Shown piece by piece: positions 49,048 through 57,771 of a stretch of 64,000 nt of DNA. The notes under the pieces are model-generated. The model ran no database searches and was not told the origin of the DNA. It saw nothing but the letters and a program-made list of their open reading frames with translations. The number at the start of each line of letters is the position of its first letter. Position 1 is the first letter of the stretch. The position numbers and the translations under genes were made by a program. The DNA comes from Aldehydirespirator sp965220345 (GTDB lineage Bacteria > Actinomycetota > Acidimicrobiia > Acidimicrobiales > Aldehydirespiratoraceae), in the NCBI GenBank assembly GCA_965220345.1, contig OZ244822.1, positions 1,302,001 through 1,366,000 on the forward strand, in the 5' to 3' direction.

Positions 49048-52000
49048 GCTGCCCCCTCGACTGGATGTTCTGCTGCTTGCGCTGCTGCCTGATCCTGCTC
49101 AGGATCGGGATCAACTTGAGTCTGTTCACGATTGGGATCAATGAGATCCAAATAACGAGCCATATCGGGATCGTCTTGTTTGCGCTGCCAGTCGCGCCAC
49201 TGGTCACGGGTGCCTAGACCATCGGGATCGCAAAAGTCACAGGAAACCCACGGCTGTCCGCTGGGTTCATCGGGATGCAACGGAAATAAGCCTTCACCGA
49301 TCCCGTCAATGATGGTATTGACAGCTTCAAGCACCTGTTGGCGAGCAAGGTCGGTGGGGTAGCCGAAATCGTTGAACTGACCTTTGGTCGAAATGAACCA
49401 GTAGGCACCTTGACCACTTGCGGACTGCGAGACTTCGAGCAGCTCGCGGGCTGCTAGGTCATATATCACGAGCTGGAGATGTTGACCGCCGAGTGTCGGA
49501 TCATCAGGGCTGAGCTTCTCGTATGCCTTGGCGGAGCCTGTCTTGTAGTCGATTACTAGCAGGCCTCCGTCGGGAGTAATGTCAACACGGTCGATGGAGC
49601 CGCGAACATTCACAGAACGCTCTTTTGCGATTTCGATGCTGACAGGGCCGCTGGCGCTGCCGGGCAATCCGAAGTTGAGTTCCGCTCTGGCGGGCTTTGA
49701 GCTGTAGAGAGAACGCTTCTCCTCGTCGAATTCCAAAAAGCGGACAAGGTCTCCCGTGATCTGGCGGCGATCGTGCTGCCAGTAGAGCTGGCGGCCGACC
49801 AGTCCACGAGCGGCGAACTTGTCGCATTCTTGTGCGGCTAGTTCAAGAAGTCGAGCTTGTTGCGGTTCGGGCCAATGCTGCACCGGCTCAGGCACGGTGT
49901 CTTCGGCGATGGCTTCTTTGAGCCAGAGTTCAAGAATGCGATGCACGAGGCTGCCGCGCTCCAGCGCGCTGATGCGGTAGTCGTCGTCGGAATCGTCAAC
50001 TGGGTTGACTCTCAAGACGTAGCGAATGAAGTAGGCATGAGGGCATCGCGCCCACAACTCCAGCCGTGAAGCAGAGAGTATGGTGCCGTCAATGTCGGGA
50101 TGCGATAGCTCCGCGCCTCGCAGCTTGCCTGCTGACAGGTTGCCGTCGAAGCGGGTCAATTTTGATGACATACGGGCTCGACGCATCTCGATCCCTCGCC
50201 GTATTTCCGGCCGGTTTTGCACTTCTGGAATCTGACTGAGTTGGCTCCATCGGCTGGCATCGCGGTTTTTGGAGTCGTGCCAGTCGAGCAGGCGGCGCGT
50301 GTCGTAATCTTGCGCGTGAGCCGGGAAAGCTGTGCGACGCAGGCCAGCCACAAATGACGGCACCACTTCGGGTTCACCCACGTAGTCAAGCAGCCAGCGG
50401 CTCGGCGAGCGGTCAGCGGCTCGGCGCAGATCGCCTCTAGGGCATAAGAGCAGAGTCTCTTTGGCAGCAGCTAGCACGGCTAGCAGCGCCCGGTGATCAT
50501 CGCCTGACCGGTCGCTTCGTGCGGGCAGATCATGACCAACGACACGCCGTTCTCGATCAGGCAGCAGTGTGTCGTCGCTGCGGCGAGCTGGGAAAGCACC
50601 CTCGGCCATGCCGCACACCACCGCAAAATCAAGCTCCAGACCGACCGCTAGACCCACCGGCCCCACAAACACACCTGAGCCCAAGCGTCCGTGCTGGCTT
50701 GACGAGGTCCCCATCTCGTGGCGCAAAGCTCGTCTGAACACCGCCACTGAGGCTGGCTCTCCTGTGCTATCAAGCTCGCTAAGCCACTTGATGGCTTGAT
50801 CGACGCGGTTGGCCATTTCTCGTTCATCGTTGGGCCAACTGGAGCGGGTTCGGCCTCCGAGGTATTTATGAACTAGGTCTTGACACCATTTGGATAGTTC
50901 GGCCCATGAGTGCAGCGGTGTTGACGGATTCAGGTCGCTGTGCAGTTCTGTCACAAAGCTGCGAAGCTCATCGGCTCTAAGGGCGTTGCGGCGCACCCTG
51001 TCTGTCTGCCACGACTGTTCTTCGTTGAGTTGCAATCGGTCGGCTTCATCCCGACGATCAGCGGCGTAGCGTTCGAGCCGCTGTTGCCAACTGTCGATGC
51101 CTGCTTCAACTCGGGCTGCCCGAGCGATTCGCTCCCAGGCTGCTGTGGGAGCGCTCTGCCATTGTTTGCTGGTTGAAGCACTGCCGGTTGAAGCGGAGTG
51201 GTTTGCGTCGGTTGTGTTAGCTGTGTCTGCGTCGGTTGTGTCGGCTGCGGTTTCGGAACTTTGATGATCCGCTATTCGCACACTTGTGGGCGCGCCGGTC
51301 AGCCATGCCATCACAGCACGACGCGAGAACCCTCGTCCGTAAGGCTTCCGTTCATTTTGGTGCCCGGCTTGCTCGCTGTCGGCCAGTGCCAGCATCTCCA
51401 ACAGAGAGCGACCCAGAAGTGATGTCTCCACAGTATGAACCGTTGAGCCGCATCGTGGGATGCCAGCCGCGTCTAAGGCATCGCCGATTAGACGGGCATA
51501 CGGTGTATCAAGTCCGTAGAGAATGGCGCATCGACCCAGCGGCGTGCCTTTGCGGGTTGCGTCAACCACGGCACGCAAGGCGTGTCGCACTTCGTCGTCA
51601 GCGTCGGACAAGCTCAACGCCCGCAGGTTGCCCCCCAGAGTTTCGTGGGCTGACAGTTCTGGATGGGGAATCGGCTGAGGGACAGCCTGGTTTAAGCCGA
51701 GGCGCTGCAAGCAGGTCCAGACGGCTGCGTCGGCATCTTGTGCCCCAGTGAGACCAGCGATGATCTTGATGCCGATCGTTTCGGCCACTGCCCGCAACAG
51801 CAGCGTCTGAGTGCGAGTGAAGCTGTGAGGCAAGAACAAGATCACCAGACCAAGCTTCCGCTTTGCTTGATCAGGGTCGTTTCGCAGCAGTTTCAAGGCA
51901 GTCTCAGCCAAGTGTGTCGCAGAGGTGAAACCAGCATTGTCAAGGTCAGAGGCAACTTGGCGATGAATCCTCACAACATCTTGGGCCCGCAGCGACTCGC

Positions 52001-52523
52001 CTGCGAGCTTCTCAAGCTGTGTGTCAGTTAGTTCCGAAAGCTCACGGTGCGCCCGTGCTATGGCCAGTTCGGTGGCAGGATGGTTCTCGACACCGCGAAA
52101 GTGCCCAGGATTTTCGCGCAGCGCCACACGAACCGTTGATGCGATGATCGCACTGCTAGCGCCTCGATGCTTCTTGGGTGACATGTTCGTGGCTGCGAGC
52201 CGCTCGGCAAGCCTGTGAACAGTAAGGCAAGCCACAGCAGCAATCCCGCTAGTTGCAAACTGCTGACCGTCCTGAGTTTGCCGAACACCGTGAGGCAGTT
52301 GATCATCTTGAGACGGATGAGCGGCCAACGCTCGCCGGGCGGCCAAGCCCACATAGTTGCTCGGCACCACCACAGTCACCGGTGCTAGGCAGTCACCAGC
52401 TTTAGCCTCGGCCACAGCATCAGCCAGCGCCTGATGTGCAGGCGCCCCGAAAGCCGTACGGGTCAGCTCAATCTTCGTGCCGTTCGTCGGATCACTCGCC
52501 CCGAAGGTCACCTCGTTTGCCAT
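49044..52523 (-). CDS. AddB/AdnA-like nuclease subunit (PD-(D/E)xK)
   Basis: 1159 residues. The N-terminal part (PVTVVVPSNYVGLAARRALA, TVHRLAERLAA) is a degenerate helicase fold without a Walker A motif, as in AddB. LELDFAVVCGMAEGAFPARR and the C-terminal nuclease motif GLLVIDYKTGSAKA are clear. RLELWARCPHAYFIRYVL and VSCDFCDPDG contain three of the four cysteines expected for an AddB-type Fe-S cluster; I do not see an obvious fourth. A His/Ser/Thr-rich insertion lies near residues 420-445. Translationally coupled to the AddA-like gene (ATGA-type overlap). Confidence 0.88.
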   Translation of the reverse strand: MANEVTFGASDPTNGTKIELTRTAFGAPAHQALADAVAEAKAGDCLAPVTVVVPSNYVGLAARRALAAHPSQDDQLPHGVRQTQDGQQFATSGIAAVACLTVHRLAERLAATNMSPKKHRGASSAIIASTVRVALRENPGHFRGVENHPATELAIARAHRELSELTDTQLEKLAGESLRAQDVVRIHRQVASDLDNAGFTSATHLAETALKLLRNDPDQAKRKLGLVILFLPHSFTRTQTLLLRAVAETIGIKIIAGLTGAQDADAAVWTCLQRLGLNQAVPQPIPHPELSAHETLGGNLRALSLSDADDEVRHALRAVVDATRKGTPLGRCAILYGLDTPYARLIGDALDAAGIPRCGSTVHTVETSLLGRSLLEMLALADSEQAGHQNERKPYGRGFSRRAVMAWLTGAPTSVRIADHQSSETAADTTDADTANTTDANHSASTGSASTSKQWQSAPTAAWERIARAARVEAGIDSWQQRLERYAADRRDEADRLQLNEEQSWQTDRVRRNALRADELRSFVTELHSDLNPSTPLHSWAELSKWCQDLVHKYLGGRTRSSWPNDEREMANRVDQAIKWLSELDSTGEPASVAVFRRALRHEMGTSSSQHGRLGSGVFVGPVGLAVGLELDFAVVCGMAEGAFPARRSDDTLLPDRERRVVGHDLPARSDRSGDDHRALLAVLAAAKETLLLCPRGDLRRAADRSPSRWLLDYVGEPEVVPSFVAGLRRTAFPAHAQDYDTRRLLDWHDSKNRDASRWSQLSQIPEVQNRPEIRRGIEMRRARMSSKLTRFDGNLSAGKLRGAELSHPDIDGTILSASRLELWARCPHAYFIRYVLRVNPVDDSDDDYRISALERGSLVHRILELWLKEAIAEDTVPEPVQHWPEPQQARLLELAAQECDKFAARGLVGRQLYWQHDRRQITGDLVRFLEFDEEKRSLYSSKPARAELNFGLPGSASGPVSIEIAKERSVNVRGSIDRVDITPDGGLLVIDYKTGSAKAYEKLSPDDPTLGGQHLQLVIYDLAARELLEVSQSASGQGAYWFISTKGQFNDFGYPTDLARQQVLEAVNTIIDGIGEGLFPLHPDEPSGQPWVSCDFCDPDGLGTRDQWRDWQRKQDDPDMARYLDLIDPNREQTQVDPDPEQDQAAAQAAEHPVEGAA

Positions 52524-52532
52524 GCCCGCACC

Positions 52533-53552
52533 TTACGCCAGGGGTGTGACATGGGTCTTTTTGATCATTAGGCGGATCCACTCGCCGGAGGTGATCGGCT
52601 CATGGTGTGGAGGATCATCGGGTGAAGTGCATGTCGGGATGCACTCAATAACCGCGTCATAGGCGGGCTGATGAAAGAACGCCACCGAGATACGGCTGCC
52701 GACGGCTTGTTCGTGGACCACCACCCGATGCTGAGTTGACACCCAGCGATCATTAGTCCATGCCGCCATTAGATCACCGAGGTTCACCACTAGGGCATCA
52801 GCGACCGTCGGCACATCGCACCAGTCGCCTTCAGGGGACAGAACCTGCAGACCCGGCTGCCCGTCATGATGCAGGATTGTCAAACTTCCCCAATCGCTGT
52901 GAGGGCCTCGCCGGTACTGCCCAGGCAGCGCAGGTGCCTCCAGTTCTGGATAGTGAAGCACTGTGAGACCGGTGATGTGCTCAGCGATTTTGTCGTCGAA
53001 CCAGTGTTCGTCCAGGTTCAGTGCCAGAGCCATCAACCGCATCAGCTCACCGGCCAGAGCCTCCAGTGCCGCATAGCAGTCGTTTAGAGCCTCTCGGAAG
53101 TCGGGAACTTGTTCGGGATCAGGCCACACGTTGGGAGCAAAGAAAGACGCTCGACCGGCATCTTGCCCAGCATGTGAGCCAGCCCGAGAAGCGTCAGCGG
53201 GATCATCAAAGCGGCTCACAGAAAAAGCCTCGGCCAAGTCAGGAGGAGTCACTTCGTCGTGAGCTAGCGCCAGCGCCGAACTGCGTAACGGCACATAACC
53301 AAGACGGTTCTGGTCATGGCGCACCCAAGACATCTTCACCTGCAACGGCAGCGCGAACAGCTGCCGCGAAACAGAGTCCACTCTCTGCAGCAGTTCTCCA
53401 GGGATGCCGTGACCGGTGATTAGCAGGAAGCCGACATCTTCGCAGGCTCGGCGAATGGCATCCACGGCATCGTCTCGTTGAGCGCCCGGCTCGAAAGCAC
53501 CCGACAGATCCACCAACGGCACCCGATCCGCCATAGATGAAGAAGAAGTCAT
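52533..53552 (-). CDS. 2-oxoglutarate/Fe(II)-type oxygenase, isopenicillin N synthase family
   Basis: 339 residues from ATG 53552. VPLVDLSGAF at the start and the non-heme iron triad GPHSDWGSLT (HxD) and STQHRVVVH (H), followed by ISVAFFHQPAYD, give the isopenicillin N synthase/ flavanone dioxygenase-like fold. Catalyses an O2-dependent oxidation of an unknown small molecule. A longer frame to 53660 overlaps the next gene and is not conserved in character. Confidence 0.9.
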   Translation of the reverse strand: MTSSSSMADRVPLVDLSGAFEPGAQRDDAVDAIRRACEDVGFLLITGHGIPGELLQRVDSVSRQLFALPLQVKMSWVRHDQNRLGYVPLRSSALALAHDEVTPPDLAEAFSVSRFDDPADASRAGSHAGQDAGRASFFAPNVWPDPEQVPDFREALNDCYAALEALAGELMRLMALALNLDEHWFDDKIAEHITGLTVLHYPELEAPALPGQYRRGPHSDWGSLTILHHDGQPGLQVLSPEGDWCDVPTVADALVVNLGDLMAAWTNDRWVSTQHRVVVHEQAVGSRISVAFFHQPAYDAVIECIPTCTSPDDPPHHEPITSGEWIRLMIKKTHVTPLA

Positions 53553-53554
53553 GT

Positions 53555-53950
53555 TCAGGGGAATAGGGCGCTGAGGCCGGTCCAGATCAGCCAAAGGCCG
53601 ATGACGATGAACGGTCCTGGTATAGCGATGAACACGATCCAGGTCAGGGAACGCACCCATCCGGGCCGGTCAGCGAAGCGTCGCTGATGGAAGGCTGCGT
53701 CAAGTCGTTCAGCCTCCAGATCAGGCTGCTCAAGCCCCAGCAAGTCAGCGGCTACCTCAGCGACCTCCACTCGCACCACCAGCAAAGCAAGCCGGTGAGT
53801 CATGTGATGAGGAGCCACTTCGCTGGCCGGATCAACCAGCACGGTCGCCTCATATCCGGCCTCCTGCAAGCGCGCCGCGGCGACATCAGCCTCAAAACGG
53901 CTGGGATACTCAGCGATGGCGACCATCCCCGGCAGCGGTCTCATCCTCAT
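53555..53950 (-). CDS. DUF2007-like protein with C-terminal membrane helix
   Basis: 131 residues. The N-terminal about 75 residues (VAIAEYPSRFEADVAAARLQEAGYEATVL style) resemble the ferredoxin-like DUF2007 putative signal-transducing domain; a C-terminal helix TWIVFIAIPGPFIVIGLWLIW anchors it in the membrane. Function unknown. It precedes the oxygenase gene by 2 bp, so they are likely co-transcribed. Confidence 0.7.
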   Translation of the reverse strand: MRMRPLPGMVAIAEYPSRFEADVAAARLQEAGYEATVLVDPASEVAPHHMTHRLALLVVRVEVAEVAADLLGLEQPDLEAERLDAAFHQRRFADRPGWVRSLTWIVFIAIPGPFIVIGLWLIWTGLSALFP

Positions 53951-54087
53951 ATCGTGCCCGATTTACATCAGATTCGTGCCCGATTCGTGCCTGTTTTGCG
54001 TTTCGCCTGTGTTTAAAGCGCAGAGAGATGAAGAGGTTGTGCATAGGCTTGCAGAGTCTTCGAGGTCAGCGAGTAGTGTTCGCAACC

Positions 54088-55035
54088 GTGGATGCCGCCG
54101 TGATCGTGGATCAACTCGTTAAGGATTACGGCAAGGCCCGAGCAGTTGACGAAGTGAGTTTCGAGGTTGCTCGAGGCGAGATTTTTGCGTTGCTAGGACC
54201 CAACGGCGCTGGCAAGTCCAGCATCATCGAAATACTGGAAGGCCATCGTCAACGCACTTCGGGCACTGTGAGAGTGCTCGACACTGACCCAGAAACCGCA
54301 GGCAGCGACTTCCGTGAGCGGATCGGCATCGTTTTGCAGTCGTCAGGTATTGACCCAGAGTTGACAGTGCGTGAGGCGATCAACTTCTATGGTGCTGCCT
54401 ACCAGAGACCTGCAGCATCCGACGAACTGATCGAGTTGGTGGAACTGCAAGACAAGGCCGACTCGCGCATTTCTACATTGTCGGGAGGCCAACAGCGCCG
54501 CATAGACCTTGCGTTGGGGCTTGTGGGCGACCCTGAGGTGGTATTTCTGGATGAGCCAACCACCGGTTTTGATCCGGCTGCTCGCCGCCGGGGCTGGGAA
54601 CTGGTCGAAAGGCTCGCTTCACAGCAACGGGCTGTGCTTTTGACTACTCATTATCTTGATGAGGCTGAAGCTCTAGCTGATCGTGTGGCTGTGCTAGCCA
54701 AGGGTCGCATCGTCGCTGAAGGCACACCGGCACAGTTGCGGGCTCGAGCTGGAGCGGCGTTGATCTCATTTGTATTGCCTGATCATCTAGACACTGTGGC
54801 TGATCTTCTGGAGCCGCTGTCTGGTGAGATAGTCGGACGACAGCGCAATGTGCAGATCACGACCGACACCCCGACTGCTGATCTTGCTCATCTGACTGGC
54901 TGGGCGCATCAGCGAAGCTTGGAACTGGAAGGCTTGACCGTCACCAAACCGAGTCTCGAAGACGTGTATCTGGCTCTAGTTGAAGGTGACAGCGACAGCG
55001 ACAACGACGCTGACAACAGCGACGGTGCCTCGTGA
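54088..55035 (+). CDS. ABC-2 type exporter, ATP-binding subunit
   Basis: About 315 residues from GTG 54088 (frame open from ATG 54028). Walker A LLGPNGAGKSS, Q-loop IVLQSSG, signature LSGGQQRRIDLA, Walker B EVVFLDEPTTGFD and H-loop LLTTHYLDEAEAL are all intact. A C-terminal domain follows and ends in an unusual acidic tail of Asp/Ser/Asn. With the permease encoded next it forms a DrrAB-like export pump for drugs or lipids. Confidence 0.93.
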   Translation: MDAAVIVDQLVKDYGKARAVDEVSFEVARGEIFALLGPNGAGKSSIIEILEGHRQRTSGTVRVLDTDPETAGSDFRERIGIVLQSSGIDPELTVREAINFYGAAYQRPAASDELIELVELQDKADSRISTLSGGQQRRIDLALGLVGDPEVVFLDEPTTGFDPAARRRGWELVERLASQQRAVLLTTHYLDEAEALADRVAVLAKGRIVAEGTPAQLRARAGAALISFVLPDHLDTVADLLEPLSGEIVGRQRNVQITTDTPTADLAHLTGWAHQRSLELEGLTVTKPSLEDVYLALVEGDSDSDNDADNSDGAS

Positions 55036-55910
55036 AGCGGCCACGAACACTTTCTGTAGGGCTTGCAGGGCTCAAACAGCTATGGCGTTGTATATGCCTA
55101 CAGAATCGACTCTTTTGGCGCACCCCTATAGCGGCTTTCTTCACTTTGGTGTTCCCGATTTTGATGTTGGTGCTGTTCACCGCCATCTTCGGCAACGATG
55201 ACTTCGACAGCGTTTATGGCCGGATCACCAGCAGCCAGTTCTACACACCCGGCTTAGCTGTATATGCGGCTGCTTCATCCACCTACACCGGTATTGGCAT
55301 CAATTTGGCTAGCCGCCGAGAACTGGGCATTCTCAAACGTGTGCGCGGCACGCCATTGCCAGCCTGGGCTTACTTGGGTGGTGTGGTGCTGTCGGCTGTG
55401 TGGATCGCGGCTCTGGGAGTGACCGCCATGGTGGTGCTCGGGGTAGCGGCTTACGGTGTCAACATTGAAGCTGCCAAAGTTCCTGCCATGATCATCACCT
55501 TCGTAGTGGGAACCGCGTCGTTCGCAGCGCTCGGATTGGCTTTGTCGTCTTTGGCTCGCACAGTGTCAATGGCAGTGCCCGCCGCTAATGCCACGCTTTT
55601 GCCGCTGGCGTTTATCTCCGACATCTTCGTGCCTTTCGGCACTGACATTCCGCGATGGTTAGATGTGCTCGGCAATGTTTTTCCGTTGAAACATTTCGGA
55701 CGGGCTTTCAGCGAAGCGATGAACCCGTTCTCGCAAGCTCCAGCTTTTGAGTGGCAACGTCTCGCAATACTGTTGGCATGGCTGGTGGTCGGAGCTCTCG
55801 TGGCATCCCGAAAGTTCAGTTGGGAACCGCCTGTGCTAGCTGGGCGAAGCTCACGCCGCCGCAGCCGTGCCGGTTCGGCCGATATCGACACCGATACTGT
55901 TGCTGAATAG
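55032..55910 (+). CDS. ABC-2 type exporter, permease subunit
   Basis: 292 residues with six predicted helices; the first is PIAAFFTLVFPILMLVLFTAIFG and the fifth region contains the ABC-2 pattern LPLAFISDIFVPFGT...FPLKHF. GTG start overlaps the ATPase stop by 4 bp, so the subunits are made together. C-terminus is Arg/Ser-rich and cytoplasmic. Confidence 0.92.
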   Translation: MKRPRTLSVGLAGLKQLWRCICLQNRLFWRTPIAAFFTLVFPILMLVLFTAIFGNDDFDSVYGRITSSQFYTPGLAVYAAASSTYTGIGINLASRRELGILKRVRGTPLPAWAYLGGVVLSAVWIAALGVTAMVVLGVAAYGVNIEAAKVPAMIITFVVGTASFAALGLALSSLARTVSMAVPAANATLLPLAFISDIFVPFGTDIPRWLDVLGNVFPLKHFGRAFSEAMNPFSQAPAFEWQRLAILLAWLVVGALVASRKFSWEPPVLAGRSSRRRSRAGSADIDTDTVAE

Positions 55911-55981
55911 GGCGCTGTAACGCTGCTTAATGCGAGCCAGTCGAGCCCACGTTCAGGCGCAGTGGTCTAGTCTGGCCTTTG

Positions 55982-56932
55982 ATGCCTGCCGACGCTGCTC
56001 ATCTTGACAACTCTCGTAACGAGGATCACGACACCTCCTACGACGAGCTTGGCCTCTTTTGCGAGAACGCCGAAGAACACGGTCTCGAATGGCGGGGACA
56101 GCCGGCGGTTCGCCGCGAGACACTGCGATTGTCTTCGGGGCTGAAACTGTCGGCTCTGGTTTGGGGAGCGAGCGCTCCCGAGCTGGTGCTGATCCACGGT
56201 GCCGCGCAGAACGCTCACACTTGGGACACCGTGGCGCTGGCTCTTGATCGCCCACTGGTTGCGCTTGATCTGCCTGGCCATGGCCGTTCCGACCACAGAC
56301 AAGATCATCATTACGGGCCTGTGTCAATGGCGCAGGATGTAGCTGTGGCAGTTGCAGCGCTGGCCCCGGCTGCTGAGGCGATCATCGGCATGTCTTTAGG
56401 CGGTCTCACCTCCATTTGTCTGGCCGCTGATCACCCGAACCTAGTGAAACGCTTAGGTGTCGTGGACATCACTCCAGGCACAGACCACAAAAAAGCCGAG
56501 TCGATAATTGCATTTGTTGAAGGCCCTGAATACTTCGACAGTTTCGAAGCGATCTTGGAGCGCACCATCGAGCACAACCCTTCAAGGAGCGTTTCGTCGC
56601 TGCGTCGTGGCGTGTTGCACAACGCTCATGAGTTGCCTGACGGGCGCTGGACTTGGAATTATGACCGCTTACGTGACTGGAAATCTGGTTCAGGGCCTGA
56701 GCCTGGGTTCGGTGAACTCTGGGAGAAGGTTTCGGCGATATCTGCCCCGACTGCTTTGTGGCAAGGCGGCGCTTGGAGCGTGGTCGACGATGATGATGTG
56801 GCAGAGTGGATGCGAAGACTGCCCAACACGGCGTATTCGTTGGTGGAAGGTGCGGGCCATTCGATCCAGGGCGACCGACCACTAGAACTCGCCGCACTAA
56901 TCGAAGAACTCCTAACCCGCCCCGCACCCTAA
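55982..56932 (+). CDS. Alpha/beta hydrolase
   Basis: 316 residues from ATG 55982 (TTG 55979 just upstream). Oxyanion region LIHGAAQNAHTW, LDLPGHGRSDH, nucleophile elbow GMSLGGLTS and C-terminal His in VEGAGHSIQGDRP complete the triad with an Asp near ALWQGGAWSVVDDDD. Substrate not evident; such proteins include esterases, epoxide and C-C bond hydrolases. Cytoplasmic. Confidence 0.88.
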   Translation: MPADAAHLDNSRNEDHDTSYDELGLFCENAEEHGLEWRGQPAVRRETLRLSSGLKLSALVWGASAPELVLIHGAAQNAHTWDTVALALDRPLVALDLPGHGRSDHRQDHHYGPVSMAQDVAVAVAALAPAAEAIIGMSLGGLTSICLAADHPNLVKRLGVVDITPGTDHKKAESIIAFVEGPEYFDSFEAILERTIEHNPSRSVSSLRRGVLHNAHELPDGRWTWNYDRLRDWKSGSGPEPGFGELWEKVSAISAPTALWQGGAWSVVDDDDVAEWMRRLPNTAYSLVEGAGHSIQGDRPLELAALIEELLTRPAP

Positions 56933-56947
56933 TCTTCGCTTCCCGCT

Positions 56948-56965
56948 GAACTAGCCGAACTAATG
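56948..56965 (-). repeat. 9-bp tandem repeat copying the NUDIX gene stop codon
   Basis: GAACTAGCC and GAACTAATG are adjacent; on the minus strand this gives two TAG codons 9 nt apart in the same frame, the first being the NUDIX gene stop. Confidence 0.55.
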
Positions 56966-57742
56966 GCGGCCGGAGTTGTTGAAGTGGTAGCCGGTTGGAG
57001 TTATTTCTAGGCGGTGTCTTGGGCCTGGAAGTGAAGCATTTCCGCTTTCGTAGCCAGCGTCACCATGCCACATGCAGATCGGCCCGTGGTCACCATCAGC
57101 TAGGCGGGTGAAATAATCCCGCGGCTGTTGCTGGCTCAGCATTGTCAGTATCTCATCCACAGTGGCAAACTCGCACAGATTATGAAGCGTCACCCAAGTG
57201 GGCGCAATCAACTCTATTTCTCCAGCATCGCAACGTCTTAGCGCCTCGCTGGGAGTCATCCACTCGTGGTGAATAATCTCGGTTTCATCAACGCGCACCC
57301 GATCATCAGGTGCAGATGCCGCAAAGAACCAGGTAGCGAAACGCTTCGGTGCGACAGGAGGCGGCACCCAATAAGAGAAATGCACCAACCGAGCAGGGTC
57401 AAGCACCAGCGATGCTTCCTCTTGGGTTTCGCGAACCGCTGCGGTGCGGGCGGCTATCAGCAAGTCACCGCCGCTGTCATAGTCTTCGTCATCGATCCGT
57501 CCGCCAGGGAACACCCACATTCCACCGAAGGCAAGGCGCGAGTTGCGATGCAGCATCAGTGCCTCGGGCCCAGCTGAACTGTCGCGCAGCACCACCACAG
57601 TTGCCGCAGGAACAGCCGGAGCCTCGTTACCTCCAGCGAACTGTTGTCGCCACTTCTCAATAGGCAGCAACTCTCGCTGCCTCAATCTCGCATCATCGCT
57701 CGAAGCCGAAGCTAAAGCCGAATCCGCATCTGGGCCGCTCAC
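56960..57742 (-). CDS. NUDIX hydrolase
   Basis: 260 residues, GTG start. The NUDIX box runs from GGMWVFPGGRIDDEDY to AAVRETQEEASL, with a longer than usual spacing between the GG and the REx-x-EE parts, as in NUDT19/CoA-type NUDIX proteins. A C-terminal region (HHEWMTPSEALRRCDAGEIEL) also fits that subgroup, which cleaves acyl-CoA or related diphosphates. The next gene upstream encodes a CoA-transferase, consistent with CoA metabolism. Confidence 0.88.
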   Translation of the reverse strand: MSGPDADSALASASSDDARLRQRELLPIEKWRQQFAGGNEAPAVPAATVVVLRDSSAGPEALMLHRNSRLAFGGMWVFPGGRIDDEDYDSGGDLLIAARTAAVRETQEEASLVLDPARLVHFSYWVPPPVAPKRFATWFFAASAPDDRVRVDETEIIHHEWMTPSEALRRCDAGEIELIAPTWVTLHNLCEFATVDEILTMLSQQQPRDYFTRLADGDHGPICMWHGDAGYESGNASLPGPRHRLEITPTGYHFNNSGRH

Positions 57743-57771
57743 TTGATCGCACTGCTCATTTGATCACACTG
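57738..57771 (-). repeat. 17-bp tandem duplication copying the CoA-transferase stop codon
   Basis: CTCACTTGATCGCACTG (57738-57754) and CTCATTTGATCACACTG (57755-57771) are adjacent and differ at two positions. The TGA of the CoA-transferase gene lies in the second; the first carries a copy of it and reaches the NUDIX gene start. Confidence 0.85.

Noticed and set aside
53553..53660. Longer N-terminus of the oxygenase
   Set aside because: Overlaps the DUF2007-like gene; the IPNS fold begins at VPLVDLSGAF shortly after ATG 53552.
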